Shown here piece after piece: positions 48,703 to 57,847 of a stretch of 64,000 bases of DNA. Each line of letters starts with the position of its first letter. The first letter of the stretch is position 1. Both the position numbers and the translations under genes were made by a program. This stretch comes from an uncultured Pelagibacteraceae bacterium (GTDB lineage: Bacteria; Pseudomonadota; Alphaproteobacteria; Pelagibacterales; Pelagibacteraceae), in assembly GCA_902580335.1 (NCBI GenBank), contig CACHKE010000001.1, positions 62,001 through 126,000 of the forward strand, given 5' to 3'. The notes beneath the pieces were generated by a model that saw only the letters and a program-made list of their open reading frames with translations, ran no database searches and had not been told where the DNA came from.

Positions 48703-49587
48703 ATGACAAAAATAAGTGGAATTTTTGCTGCTTCAATGTCAGTGCTTAACAATGATTTAAGCCTGAATGTTGAAAAAACAATAATGCATGCTGAGAAGCT
48801 TGTCGATCAAGGTTGTCATGGCACTGTAATATTTGGCAGCACAGGTCAATCTCAATTAATACCTATTTCAGAAAAAATTGACTTACTTAACAATCTCTCA
48901 AAAAGCAAATATCAAGATAAACATATAATTGGCACAGGTCTTAACTCTTTAGGTGAAACAATAAATTTTATGAGGATAGCAATTTCATTGAAACTAAATA
49001 AATTTTTAATTATGCCTCCTGCTTATTATAGTTATGGTGATACAGAGGTTTTGGATTTTTATTCTAGAATAATTAATTCAGTGCCAGATTGTAAAATTAT
49101 TCTTTATAATTTTGAAAAACTTAGTGGTTATAAATTTAGTTTGAAGTGTGTAGAGACACTTGTAAATAAATTTCCAAAACAAATAGTTGGGGTAAAAGAT
49201 AGCTCTTACAATTTATATGAAAATTTAAAACTTAAAAATTTTTCAATTTTACCTGGTTCAGAAATTAAATTGTTAAAAGGATTGGAATTAGGATGTTCTG
49301 GTATAATAACTGCAACATGCAACGTTACAGCAGAATTATCTAGGCAAGTTTATGATGATTTTTTTGCAGGAAAAAAACAATTATATAATGATAAGTTATG
49401 CGATGTGAGAAGCACTTTTGATAAATATAATCTAATTTCTGGTTTACATACTTTTTGTGCACAAAACGACAATGTGTACAAAAATATTTTACCACCACTA
49501 AGTCTCTTAAATAAAAATGATGAAGAGGAATTGATGAATAGATTAAAAGATTTAAAATTTTATAACAAACCAACACTGGCAGCATAA
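48703..49587 (+). CDS. DapA / N-acetylneuraminate lyase family aldolase
   Basis: TIM-barrel class I aldolase (294 aa). The Schiff-base lysine is Lys165 in IVGVKDSSYN. The catalytic tyrosine is Tyr135 in ILYNFEKLSGYKF, where the usual YNVPGRTG of DapA is replaced, so true dihydrodipicolinate synthase activity is doubtful. GSTGQSQLI stands in place of GTTGE.. near residue 45. A keto-acid aldolase or lyase for another substrate is likely. The next gene starts two bases later. Confidence 0.85.
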   Translation: MTKISGIFAASMSVLNNDLSLNVEKTIMHAEKLVDQGCHGTVIFGSTGQSQLIPISEKIDLLNNLSKSKYQDKHIIGTGLNSLGETINFMRIAISLKLNKFLIMPPAYYSYGDTEVLDFYSRIINSVPDCKIILYNFEKLSGYKFSLKCVETLVNKFPKQIVGVKDSSYNLYENLKLKNFSILPGSEIKLLKGLELGCSGIITATCNVTAELSRQVYDDFFAGKKQLYNDKLCDVRSTFDKYNLISGLHTFCAQNDNVYKNILPPLSLLNKNDEEELMNRLKDLKFYNKPTLAA

Positions 49588-49588
49588 A

Positions 49589-50776
49589 ATGCAATTAGCA
49601 AGATTTCTTAACAAAGTTTTTAAAAATGGTGGTTTTGTATTAACTGATGCTAATTCTAAAGACTATATTATTGGAGAACCAGACAATAACCCTATTAGAA
49701 TAAAAATTTTAAATAAAAATCTTCATTATAAATTGTTATTTCATCCTGATTTATATTTTGGCGAAGCATATACCAACGGTGAAATTGTAATTGAAAACGG
49801 CACACTTACAGATTTTTTAGATCTTGCCTTAATGAATTTTGGAAGGGGAGAATTAAACTTTTTCAGTTATTTAATTAATAAATTAAGGGGATCATATAGA
49901 TATTTAACTAACTTTAATTTTATTAAAAAATCCAAAATGAATGTATCTCACCATTATGATATCAAGGACGACTTGTATGACTTATTTTTAGATCCAAAAA
50001 GACAGTATTCTTGTGCATATTTTAAAAATGAGAATGACAGTTTGGAAACAGCTCAAAATAATAAAATTCAACACATAATTAAAAAATTAAATATAAAACC
50101 CAATCAAAAAGTTTTAGATATTGGATGTGGCTGGGGTTCACTTGCCATCGATATAGCCAAAAGTGCTCAATGTGAAGTAACTGGTATTACTTTATCAAAG
50201 AACCAACTTAATTACTGTACCCAAAAAGCTAAAGAATTGAATTTAGAAAACCAAGTTAAGTTCAAATTAATGGATTATAGAGAGTTAAATGAAAAATTTG
50301 ACAGAATTGTAAGTGTTGGGATGTTCGAACATGTTGGAAGGAAATTTTATAAAAAATTTTTCAAACAAATCGAAAAAATGTTGAAAGAAGACGGGGTTTC
50401 ACTAATACACACTATTGGATCTGTAAATCCTCCAAGAGATCCTCATCCATGGATTACGAAATATATTTTTCCTGGTGGTTATACTCCAAGTTTAAGTGAA
50501 GTAACCAACCCTATTGAAAAAGCTGGCTTAATAGTAACAGATATTGAGGTTTTAAGGCTTCATTACGCACACACGTTGAGACATTGGAAAGAAAATTGCT
50601 TAAAAAATAAAGATAAAATTATCCAAATGTTTGATGAAAAATTTTTTAGAATGTGGGAGTTTTATCTTGCTGGTTGTGAAATGGCATTCAAGTGGGGAGA
50701 TCAAGTTGTATATCAATTTCAACTTACTAAAAATTATAGTTCAACACCTGTGACTAGAGACTATATTTATCAATAA
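49589..50776 (+). CDS. Cyclopropane-fatty-acyl-phospholipid synthase family methyltransferase
   Basis: SAM-dependent enzyme acting on membrane lipid acyl chains (395 aa). SHHYDIKDDLYDLFLDPKRQYSCAYF precedes the SAM motif VLDIGCGWGSLAIDIA (about 174-189). The later segments VGMFEHVGRKFY and HLHYAHTLRHW-type sequence match the Cfa family. It could make cyclopropane or other methylated lipids. It directly follows the aldolase-like gene; a functional link is not evident. Confidence 0.88.
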   Translation: MQLARFLNKVFKNGGFVLTDANSKDYIIGEPDNNPIRIKILNKNLHYKLLFHPDLYFGEAYTNGEIVIENGTLTDFLDLALMNFGRGELNFFSYLINKLRGSYRYLTNFNFIKKSKMNVSHHYDIKDDLYDLFLDPKRQYSCAYFKNENDSLETAQNNKIQHIIKKLNIKPNQKVLDIGCGWGSLAIDIAKSAQCEVTGITLSKNQLNYCTQKAKELNLENQVKFKLMDYRELNEKFDRIVSVGMFEHVGRKFYKKFFKQIEKMLKEDGVSLIHTIGSVNPPRDPHPWITKYIFPGGYTPSLSEVTNPIEKAGLIVTDIEVLRLHYAHTLRHWKENCLKNKDKIIQMFDEKFFRMWEFYLAGCEMAFKWGDQVVYQFQLTKNYSSTPVTRDYIYQ

Positions 50777-50805
50777 ATTATTGATAGGGTCATTTCTTCT
50801 TAGAA

Positions 50806-52005
50806 ATGAAAAAAAAACAGAAAAAATCAAAAAAAAAGACAAAAACTAAAAAGAAAAATAAAGCTAAGAGAGCTAAAAGAAAAATAAATAAAATTAGAAA
50901 AAGCTCAAAAAAACAAAGAAAAAATAAATTAAATAAAAAAAAGAAAAAAAATAAGTATAAAAAACCAAAAAAAGTTAATTACCAACCAAAAATAAAAAAA
51001 AAACAGAAAGATAGCCTAGTCTTAAAACTAGTTAAATTTCAATTATCTCTCAAACCACAATTTAATTTCAAATTTAATTTTGGTTTGGAAAAAAGCATTC
51101 AGAGTTTTTTTGACAAGATTTCAGAGACAATTTCTAATTACAAGATGTTAAAAACCGATGAAAAAAGAAGAATAAAAATAGAAAAAATTGAAAGGGAGAG
51201 AAAAGAAAAAATTGAAGAAGCAGAGAAGAAAAAAGAAGAAGAAAATTTAAGATTAAAGCTGAGGGAGCAAACGCTAAGAGAAGAGGAAAGATTAGAAAAA
51301 CAGAGAACGAAAGATATAAAATTATTCTTAAGAAAAGAACAAGCGCTTTTAAGAATCGAACAAGCAGAAAAGCAAAAACAATTTTTAAAACAATTAAGAT
51401 TAGATAAACAAATTGAAAAATTCAGAATAAGAGAAGTTAAAGAATTAGAAAAACTTGAGAAAATTTCCCTAAAAGAAAAAAGAGAAGATTATTCTGGGCT
51501 ACAAGAGAGAATCGACAAACTTAAAGAAAAATACAGATTACTAAGAGATCAAAAAATCAAAGAAAGAGTTGAGGCGCTAGGTGTTAAACTTCAAGGTGAC
51601 GAAGACAGAGAAACTTTATTAGAAAAAGAAAAAGAATATACATTAGCAAGACAAAAAGTTGAATTTGCACTTGAAAGTTTTTACAGAAGCGCAAGTAGTT
51701 TAGTATTTCAACTCAATAAAAGACATATTACACGAGATATGTCTATTTTTCGATGTATAGATAGACGATTTGAAACTGGAGAAGTTTTTATTAAATGGGA
51801 CGAGTCATCAGATGATGAGTGGTTATTATTAATTTACATCAAAAATAACTCTCCAGATGAAGGAATTGTCATTGAGGATAAAACAAACCCTGAAAAAAAT
51901 CTTTCCCATGAGTTTAGAAATGTAGACATCTTTAAAGCTTCAGACACCATGGTAGACTCTTTAACACAGCTCATTGCAAGGAAAAGAGCCAAAAATAATA
52001 ATTAA
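50806..52005 (+). CDS. Lysine-rich coiled-coil protein, unknown function
   Basis: 399 aa with extreme composition. Residues 1-70 are about two-thirds Lys/Arg. A short phenylalanine-rich patch (about 85-105) follows, then a long charged coiled coil (about 115-290, many E, K, R) and a C-terminal globular part (about 290-399; SIFRCIDRRFETGEVFIKWDES, WLLLIYIKNN). No signal peptide or membrane helix is visible. The basic tail suggests binding to nucleic acid or another polyanion, but I recognise no family. The C-terminal part is not low complexity, so it is a real gene and not just an A-rich tract. Confidence 0.75.
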   Translation: MKKKQKKSKKKTKTKKKNKAKRAKRKINKIRKSSKKQRKNKLNKKKKKNKYKKPKKVNYQPKIKKKQKDSLVLKLVKFQLSLKPQFNFKFNFGLEKSIQSFFDKISETISNYKMLKTDEKRRIKIEKIERERKEKIEEAEKKKEEENLRLKLREQTLREEERLEKQRTKDIKLFLRKEQALLRIEQAEKQKQFLKQLRLDKQIEKFRIREVKELEKLEKISLKEKREDYSGLQERIDKLKEKYRLLRDQKIKERVEALGVKLQGDEDRETLLEKEKEYTLARQKVEFALESFYRSASSLVFQLNKRHITRDMSIFRCIDRRFETGEVFIKWDESSDDEWLLLIYIKNNSPDEGIVIEDKTNPEKNLSHEFRNVDIFKASDTMVDSLTQLIARKRAKNNN

Positions 52006-52035
52006 ACATTTATATTTAATTAGATATTATCTTAT

Positions 52036-52329
52036 ATGATTTTAGGATCTGTATTTTTAATAATTTTATATTTAGTTTTCAGATACATTATTGCGTGGAT
52101 CACATATTATAATAATTTAGACCCAAGACTTGGTGAAAGTACGTGGCGATTTACTTATGATTATCCAGTAGTTGGTGAGAGAGACATTTCTGATCTGGAT
52201 GATAAGGATTTTGTTAGATTAAGAAGAAAAAAAAATAAAATTATATTACTAATGTACTCAATAGTCTTAGTAATGTTTGTATCCTCCATGTCTTTATTAA
52301 GTAAATTTTTATTATTTTTCACAAGTTAG
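52036..52329 (+). CDS. Small membrane protein, unknown function
   Basis: 97 aa with one N-terminal membrane helix (about 2-22), a polar middle (NLDPRLGESTWRFTYDYPVVGERDISDLDD) and a second helix (about 72-95). It lies 30 bases after the coiled-coil gene on the same strand and may be cotranscribed. It overlaps the convergent DCC-family gene by 11 bases. I recognise no family. Confidence 0.65.
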   Translation: MILGSVFLIILYLVFRYIIAWITYYNNLDPRLGESTWRFTYDYPVVGERDISDLDDKDFVRLRRKKNKIILLMYSIVLVMFVSSMSLLSKFLLFFTS

Positions 52330-52675
52330 ATTTTTTTAGTTGCTTTTTATTTTTTAAGTAAAGAAAAAAGGCTACTATTTCATATACAACTGAAAATATA
52401 TTAAAGATGATTGGTAATTTAAAAAATTTATAGAGAAATTTATATTTTGGCATTTTTTTCCATAATAATAAAAATGCCTCTGCACCTTCTAAAACTTTCT
52501 CACCATCTTTGATATGAAGCCTTCTTAAAAGTTGTTTACTGTCTTTAGAAGTTTCCTTTTCAGCCAACTCATTATCTGTAATATCAACCCAATCGATTTC
52601 ATCTATTTTTTCTTTTTTATAAAGATCAATTTCGGCCTTACAAATTTTACAAGAATTATTAAAATAAACTTTCAT
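52319..52675 (-). CDS. DCC-family thiol-disulfide oxidoreductase (DUF393)
   Basis: 118 aa. The opening VYFNNSCKICKAEIDLYKK holds the CxxC pair (Cys9, Cys12) of the DCC family. The usual Asp before the first Cys (DGxCxxC) is replaced (NNSCKIC). IDWVDIT, LHIKDGEKVLEGAEAFLLLWKKMP and the hydrophobic C-terminus fit the family. Thiol redox function is inferred; no partner is adjacent. Confidence 0.8.
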   Translation of the reverse strand: MKVYFNNSCKICKAEIDLYKKEKIDEIDWVDITDNELAEKETSKDSKQLLRRLHIKDGEKVLEGAEAFLLLWKKMPKYKFLYKFFKLPIIFNIFSVVYEIVAFFLYLKNKKQLKKSNL

Positions 52676-52769
52676 AATAAGTGAATTTATTACTAATTTG
52701 TCTCAGATATGTACATGCGTAAAATACTCTAGTTGAAAATTTTATGAAACAATCTATTTAATATCTCAT

Positions 52770-54182
52770 ATGAGTAATTTCTTTGAAAAATCTGACGTAT
52801 CTAGAAAAGAGGCTGAAAGTATTATTTCTGACACTTTGCAAAAATGTGATGATGGCGAATTATATCTGGAAAATTCAAAATCTGAGTCGATACTATTAGA
52901 TGATAACAAAATTAAAAATTCTAGTTATAATTCAGATTTAGGATTTGGTTTTAGAGCTATATCTGATGAAGTGGTCGCTTATTCTCATTCTAATGAGATT
53001 TCTAAGAACTCTTTAAAACAATCTTCAGAAAATTTAAAATCAACTTTAAAATCTGTCAAAGGTACTTACAATCATGAAATTCCTAAATCAAATAAAAAGT
53101 ATTATGACAATATTAATCCTATTGAGCAAAAATCTCTTAATGAAAAAATTAAAATATTGAACGATGTAAATGATTACTTACGATCTAAAGGTGATAAGGT
53201 TAAACAAGTTACAGCTAATTTTTTGGGAGAGCAAAAGTCTGTAGAAATAATTAGATCTGGTGGAGAGACTTTATCAGATGTCCGTCCTTTAGTAAGATTT
53301 AATGTGTCAGTTATGGTGGAGAAAGATGGCAGAAAAGAAACAGGCGTATACGGTGTTGGTGGAAGACAATCTTATGACTCATATTTAAAAGATGAAAATT
53401 GGAAAAGTGTTTGTGACGAAGCTTTAAGGATAGCATCAGTGAATTTAGAGAGTAAACCCGCGCCAGCAGGAGAGATGAAGGTTGTACTCGGACCTGGGTG
53501 GCCAGCAATATTAATTCATGAGGCTGTTGGTCATGGTTTAGAAGGAGATTTCAATAGAAAGAAAACTTCAGCATTTCATAATCTAATGGGCCAAAAAGTT
53601 GCAAGTGAAGGAGTTACAATTATTGACGATGGTACCATTGATAATAGGAGAGGCAGTCTTACAATTGACGATGAGGGAACACCAACAGAAAAAACTGTTT
53701 TAATTGAAAATGGAATTTTAAAAAATTTTATGCAAGACAGGCTCAATGCACGTTTGATGAAAACAAGATCTACTGGTAGTGGAAGAAGAGAAAACTATAG
53801 ACATATAGTTCTACCAAGAATGAGAAATACGATGATGCTAAGCGGTAAGCAAACCCAAGAAGAAATGATTAAGGCAGTCGATAAAGGTATTTTTGCAGTA
53901 AGTTTTGGTGGTGGACAAGTTGATATTACATCTGGAAAATTTGTATTTAATTGCACTGAAGCTTATGAAATTGTTAATGGCAAAATTGGATCACCAATTA
54001 AGGGTGCAACATTAATTGGAGACGGTCCTTCAATTTTAAAAGAAGTTTCTATGGTAGGCAATGATATGATGATGGACCCTGGGATTGGAACATGTGGTAA
54101 AGCTGGACAGGGTGTTCCCGTAGGTGTAGCACAGCCATCAATATTAATCGATAAGATGACTGTAGGCGGTACGAAACTTTAA
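52770..54182 (+). CDS. tldD: Metalloprotease TldD
   Basis: Catalytic subunit of the TldD/TldE peptidase, which processes unfolded peptides such as microcin precursors and CcdA (470 aa). The zinc motif HEAVGHGLEGDF (HExxxH, His250-Glu251-His255) is intact. TIDDEGTPTEKTVLIENGIL and the C-terminal GTCGKAGQGVPVGVAQPSILI match the family. The partner tldE begins at the next base after the stop. Confidence 0.95.
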   Translation: MSNFFEKSDVSRKEAESIISDTLQKCDDGELYLENSKSESILLDDNKIKNSSYNSDLGFGFRAISDEVVAYSHSNEISKNSLKQSSENLKSTLKSVKGTYNHEIPKSNKKYYDNINPIEQKSLNEKIKILNDVNDYLRSKGDKVKQVTANFLGEQKSVEIIRSGGETLSDVRPLVRFNVSVMVEKDGRKETGVYGVGGRQSYDSYLKDENWKSVCDEALRIASVNLESKPAPAGEMKVVLGPGWPAILIHEAVGHGLEGDFNRKKTSAFHNLMGQKVASEGVTIIDDGTIDNRRGSLTIDDEGTPTEKTVLIENGILKNFMQDRLNARLMKTRSTGSGRRENYRHIVLPRMRNTMMLSGKQTQEEMIKAVDKGIFAVSFGGGQVDITSGKFVFNCTEAYEIVNGKIGSPIKGATLIGDGPSILKEVSMVGNDMMMDPGIGTCGKAGQGVPVGVAQPSILIDKMTVGGTKL

Positions 54183-55499
54183 ATGGTTAAAGATCAAGAA
54201 TTTTTAGAGAAAAAAGCATCATATTGTTTAAGTTTAGCAAAGAAATTAGGTGCAACAGACTCAAGTGTGATTGTAAAGAACTCGATTTCTGAAACTGTAA
54301 ATTTTAGAAATAAAAAATTAGATGAGTCTAATAGATCAGATGATCTAGGCCTAAGCATCACTACGTATATTGGTAAAAAAAAATCATCAATCTCTTCCTC
54401 TAATTTGCTTAATGACAATTTAAATATTTTGATTGAAAAATGTATTGAGACTACAAAAAATACACCTGAGGATGAATTTAATTCTTTACCAGATAGAGAT
54501 TTATTTGCGAAAGAAGTTAAAGACTTAAATCTTTATGATGAAACTCATATAGAAAATAATCAAAAAATAGATTATCTAAAAAAATTAGAAGCTGCAGCCT
54601 CCAACGATAAAAAAATTGTTAATACTGAGTCTAGTTTTACTCAAAATAAATCTAATTTTGTTTTAGCTAACAGCGAAGGTTTTTGTGATGGTTACAAAAC
54701 ATCTTCATTTACAGCTTCAAGTGTAACAGTTGCAAAAGATGAAAAAAGCATGGAAAGAGATTATGAATATTCTAGTAAATGTTTTCTTAAAGACCTTGAT
54801 GATGCAGATGAATTAGGCAATTTTGCTGCTAATCAAACCATTAGAAAATTAAGTCCAAAAAAAATTGGGAGTGAGAAAATTGCTATAATTTTTGACAAAA
54901 GAATAGCTAAGGGAGTATTAAGTACTTTTGCAAGCGCTATTTCCTCATCAGCAATATCAAGAGGAACTTCTTTTTTAAAGGATAAAGTTAATCAAAAAAT
55001 ATTCTCAGATAAAATTAATGTATTTGACAAACCTGATATGCTCAAAGGATTAGGCTCAAGAAATTTTGATAGTGAAGGGGTAAAAACCGACACACTTAAA
55101 TTAGTGGATCAAGGAATTTTGAAACATTATCTGATTGACACTTACAATGGAAAAAAATTAAATCTTAAATCTAATGGAAGATGTGGAGGAACAAGTAATC
55201 TTTATTTTGAAAATGGAAATATTAATTTTAAAGATTTACTGAATTCACATTCAAAAAGTCTTTATATTACCGAAACTATAGGACATGGAAGTAATATTGT
55301 GACTGGAGATTATTCAGTTGGAGCAACCGGGTTTTTAATTGAAAATGGTGAGTTTAAATATCCAATAAATGAAATTACTATAGCAGGTAATTTTAAAGAC
55401 ATGTTTCAAAATATTACCTTAGCAAATGATTTGGAGTTCAAATATGCAACTAACTCACCAACCATGTTAATAGAGGGAATGGTTGTTGCTGGTAAATGA
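54183..55499 (+). CDS. tldE: TldD/E peptidase partner TldE (PmbA)
   Basis: Non-catalytic partner of TldD (438 aa). It shares the fold but lacks the HExxxH motif, having SSSAISRGTSFLKDKV at the matching place. GLGSRNFDSEGV, LVDQGILKHYLIDTYNGKKL and PTMLIEGMVVAGK at the C-terminus are family landmarks. It is fused head to tail with tldD with no gap, and overlaps the next gene by four bases. Confidence 0.94.
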   Translation: MVKDQEFLEKKASYCLSLAKKLGATDSSVIVKNSISETVNFRNKKLDESNRSDDLGLSITTYIGKKKSSISSSNLLNDNLNILIEKCIETTKNTPEDEFNSLPDRDLFAKEVKDLNLYDETHIENNQKIDYLKKLEAAASNDKKIVNTESSFTQNKSNFVLANSEGFCDGYKTSSFTASSVTVAKDEKSMERDYEYSSKCFLKDLDDADELGNFAANQTIRKLSPKKIGSEKIAIIFDKRIAKGVLSTFASAISSSAISRGTSFLKDKVNQKIFSDKINVFDKPDMLKGLGSRNFDSEGVKTDTLKLVDQGILKHYLIDTYNGKKLNLKSNGRCGGTSNLYFENGNINFKDLLNSHSKSLYITETIGHGSNIVTGDYSVGATGFLIENGEFKYPINEITIAGNFKDMFQNITLANDLEFKYATNSPTMLIEGMVVAGK

Positions 55500-56476
55500 G
55501 TGAATTTTGTATAATTGGTTCTGGAATATCTGGATCCACAATTGCAAACCTTCTTAATAAAAAATATTCAGTAATTTTGTTCGATAAAGCAAGAGGTCCT
55601 GGGGGTCGTGCATCTTTTAAAAGAATAAAAGGCAAAATAGGCTTTGATCATGGCACTCAGTATATTTCACCAAAAACTAAGGAATTTAAAAAATTTACTA
55701 AAGATTTAATAAAAAAAAGAATTTTAAAAGTATGGAGAGGCAAACATGTTTTTCTTAATTCAAAAAAAAAAGAGGATAAAAAACATTTAAAAGTAATTGG
55801 TAAAAATGGAAATAATGATATTAGCAAACATTTGCTAAAGAAAATTAATTGCAACTATCACAGTGAATTAAAAAAAATCTATTATAAAAATAAACTCTGG
55901 TATTTGTTATTTAACGATGGAAAATTAAGATCCTTTAAAAACTTAATTTTGACTTGTCCTTTTCCACAATTAAAAAAACTTTCTAAGAAATTTATTAATA
56001 ACTCTTTTTTAAGAAAATCAATAAAAATGGATGCAAATATTACTACTATGATTGCAATAAAAAAAAACAAGAATTCAAATAGTAGCTATCTTTTTGAAGA
56101 CTCAATTCTGGGCTGGGCAGGAAATGAAAACTCAAAAAAAAGATTTAAATCAAAATATGATTTATGGACTCTTCAAAGTACATTTAAATGGGCAAATAAA
56201 AAGATTAATAAAAACAAGAATAACAAAAAAGAAAATTCACAAATTATGATCGATAAATTTTTTAAACTTTCAAATATCAAAAAAACAAAGATTTATTATT
56301 CACTTAATCACGGTTGGCGGTATTCTTCAAATTCGAGACCATTTAAAATTAAGAGTTTTTGGGATCCTAGGAAAAGATTGGGTGTCTGTGCCGATTGGTT
56401 TGTAGGACCTAGATTAGAGTCAGGATGGATAAGTGCACATGATTTATTTAGAAAAATCTCAAGAGAAATTAATTAA
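55496..56476 (+). CDS. FAD-dependent oxidoreductase, renalase-like
   Basis: 326 aa flavin amine-oxidase-like protein. The dinucleotide motif IIGSGISGSTIANLL (residues 6-20) is followed by LFDKARGPGGRASFKR and GFDHGTQY, the renalase/NAD(P)/FAD-dependent oxidoreductase pattern. Its end GVCADWFVGPRLESGWISAHDL is the second FAD-contact region. The middle (about 60-200) is very lysine-rich and diverged. Substrate unknown; bacterial renalases oxidise wrongly reduced forms of NAD(P)H. Confidence 0.85.
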   Translation: MSEFCIIGSGISGSTIANLLNKKYSVILFDKARGPGGRASFKRIKGKIGFDHGTQYISPKTKEFKKFTKDLIKKRILKVWRGKHVFLNSKKKEDKKHLKVIGKNGNNDISKHLLKKINCNYHSELKKIYYKNKLWYLLFNDGKLRSFKNLILTCPFPQLKKLSKKFINNSFLRKSIKMDANITTMIAIKKNKNSNSSYLFEDSILGWAGNENSKKRFKSKYDLWTLQSTFKWANKKINKNKNNKKENSQIMIDKFFKLSNIKKTKIYYSLNHGWRYSSNSRPFKIKSFWDPRKRLGVCADWFVGPRLESGWISAHDLFRKISREIN

Positions 56477-57149
56477 AATTCTTTAATTTATATTCCCAGT
56501 TACCCATTCTTGAATAGGATACCTTTAATATCATTAAATTTTTACGATCATACCAAACGTCAAAATCTAATCTTTTATCTTTCGGTATACTCATGTCTTT
56601 AGACTTTAGTATAAAATGATCAACATCATAAACTTTTCCATAAAGATCTATTTTTTCTTTACCTAAAAAAGTTACAACTTGATCCTTTATACTCCCTGAG
56701 ATAGGACTTATTTGAGAACTCGCTTGTAAAATTTTATGATTCCACCAATTTCCAATCACGTTATCAGCTGAGGCTTCTCCACTATATGAAGAGCCTTTGA
56801 TATAAAATTTTTTATTTTTTTGGTCAAATGTTAAATTAACAAACTTCTTTTTGTCATTTTGTAAAGTTTTAGAATTATAAGAAACTAATTGATCTTTGAA
56901 ATATTTTTCCTCGCCATAACCCTCAACTTGGAAAACTGTTGCTCCAAAAAGTTTAACTACAAACTTAATTTGATTAGTAACAATAGTTTCAGATCCATTT
57001 CTATTGAAAAAATAATGATTATAGCCAATAAGCTCTCCATTTCGAAAAATCTCCATCTCAATTTTGTTGTATTTAATGTAATGTCCAATATGAGCGATTG
57101 AATTCGTTGAATAAATAAAAAGAAATAAAATGACTATAATTTTTTTCAT
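56469..57149 (-). CDS. Secreted DUF6134/DUF3108-like protein
   Basis: 226 aa with a clear N-terminal signal peptide (KKIIVILFLFIYSTNSIA). The mature part is rich in short beta strands (YIKYNKIEMEIFRNGELIGYNHYFF ... LDFDVWYDRKNLMILKVSYSRMGNWEYKLK). Its final LDFDVWYD..NLMILK block resembles DUF6134/DUF3108 periplasmic proteins of unknown function. It overlaps the convergent oxidoreductase by eight bases. Confidence 0.68.
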   Translation of the reverse strand: MKKIIVILFLFIYSTNSIAHIGHYIKYNKIEMEIFRNGELIGYNHYFFNRNGSETIVTNQIKFVVKLFGATVFQVEGYGEEKYFKDQLVSYNSKTLQNDKKKFVNLTFDQKNKKFYIKGSSYSGEASADNVIGNWWNHKILQASSQISPISGSIKDQVVTFLGKEKIDLYGKVYDVDHFILKSKDMSIPKDKRLDFDVWYDRKNLMILKVSYSRMGNWEYKLKNFN

Positions 57150-57199
57150 TTAACAACTAGTTTAATAGACTTTATTAACAATAGAAATAATTTATTAAA

Positions 57200-57847
57200 A
57201 TGTTTTTAAAAATTAAGAAAATACCAAGGGTCAATTGGAGCTCAGATAAGCCTTATAATTTTAAACCAAAATCCTCTACATTCTTTTTTTTATGTTTTGG
57301 CTTGATGTTATTTGGTCTTGGAGAAGGTTTATTAATTGTATCTTTTACTGGTGCTTCTCCATGGAGTGTTTTAGCTCAAGGTATCTCTTTAAATGTTAAC
57401 TTGAGTATAGGAACAATAACATTTTTGATTAGTGTTGCAGTTTTAATTTTGTGGATACCGCTTGGTCAAAAACCAGGGATGGGAACAATACTTAATGCAA
57501 TCATTATTGCATTGATGATAGATCTTTGTATAAAATTTGTTCCAACCCCATCTAATTACTTTAATCAATTAATTCTGGCAATAATTTCAGTGATAACTGT
57601 TGGGATTGGTGGAGGTATTTATCTAGTATCTAATCTTGGAGCTGGACCAAGAGATGGTTTGATGATTGGTCTCCAAAAAAAAACAAATTTACCAGTTGCT
57701 GCCGTAAGAGCTTTCTTAGAAATTTCTGTTGTAAGTATTGGATGGTACTTAGGTGGAACTGTGGGAGTGGGAACTTTATTATTTGCTTTTGGAATTGGTC
57801 CTTGTGTTGCCTTAGGCCTGTATTTAGTTGATAAAATTTTCGATTAA
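57200..57847 (+). CDS. YczE/YitT-family membrane protein
   Basis: 215 aa with about five hydrophobic segments. The pattern GEGLLIVSFTGASPWSVLAQGISLN ... IPLGQKPGMGTILNAIIIALMIDL ... GAGPRDGLMIGLQKKT, with repeated small-residue loops, matches the YczE/YyaS/YitT family. Function is unknown in most bacteria. It overlaps the convergent bipA by four bases. Confidence 0.8.
   Translation: MFLKIKKIPRVNWSSDKPYNFKPKSSTFFFLCFGLMLFGLGEGLLIVSFTGASPWSVLAQGISLNVNLSIGTITFLISVAVLILWIPLGQKPGMGTILNAIIIALMIDLCIKFVPTPSNYFNQLILAIISVITVGIGGGIYLVSNLGAGPRDGLMIGLQKKTNLPVAAVRAFLEISVVSIGWYLGGTVGVGTLLFAFGIGPCVALGLYLVDKIFD

Noticed and set aside
50806..51020. Poly-A/lysine tract as a non-coding low-complexity repeat or a frameshift artefact
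   Set aside because: The frame continues for 399 codons into a normal globular C-terminal domain, so the tract is coding.
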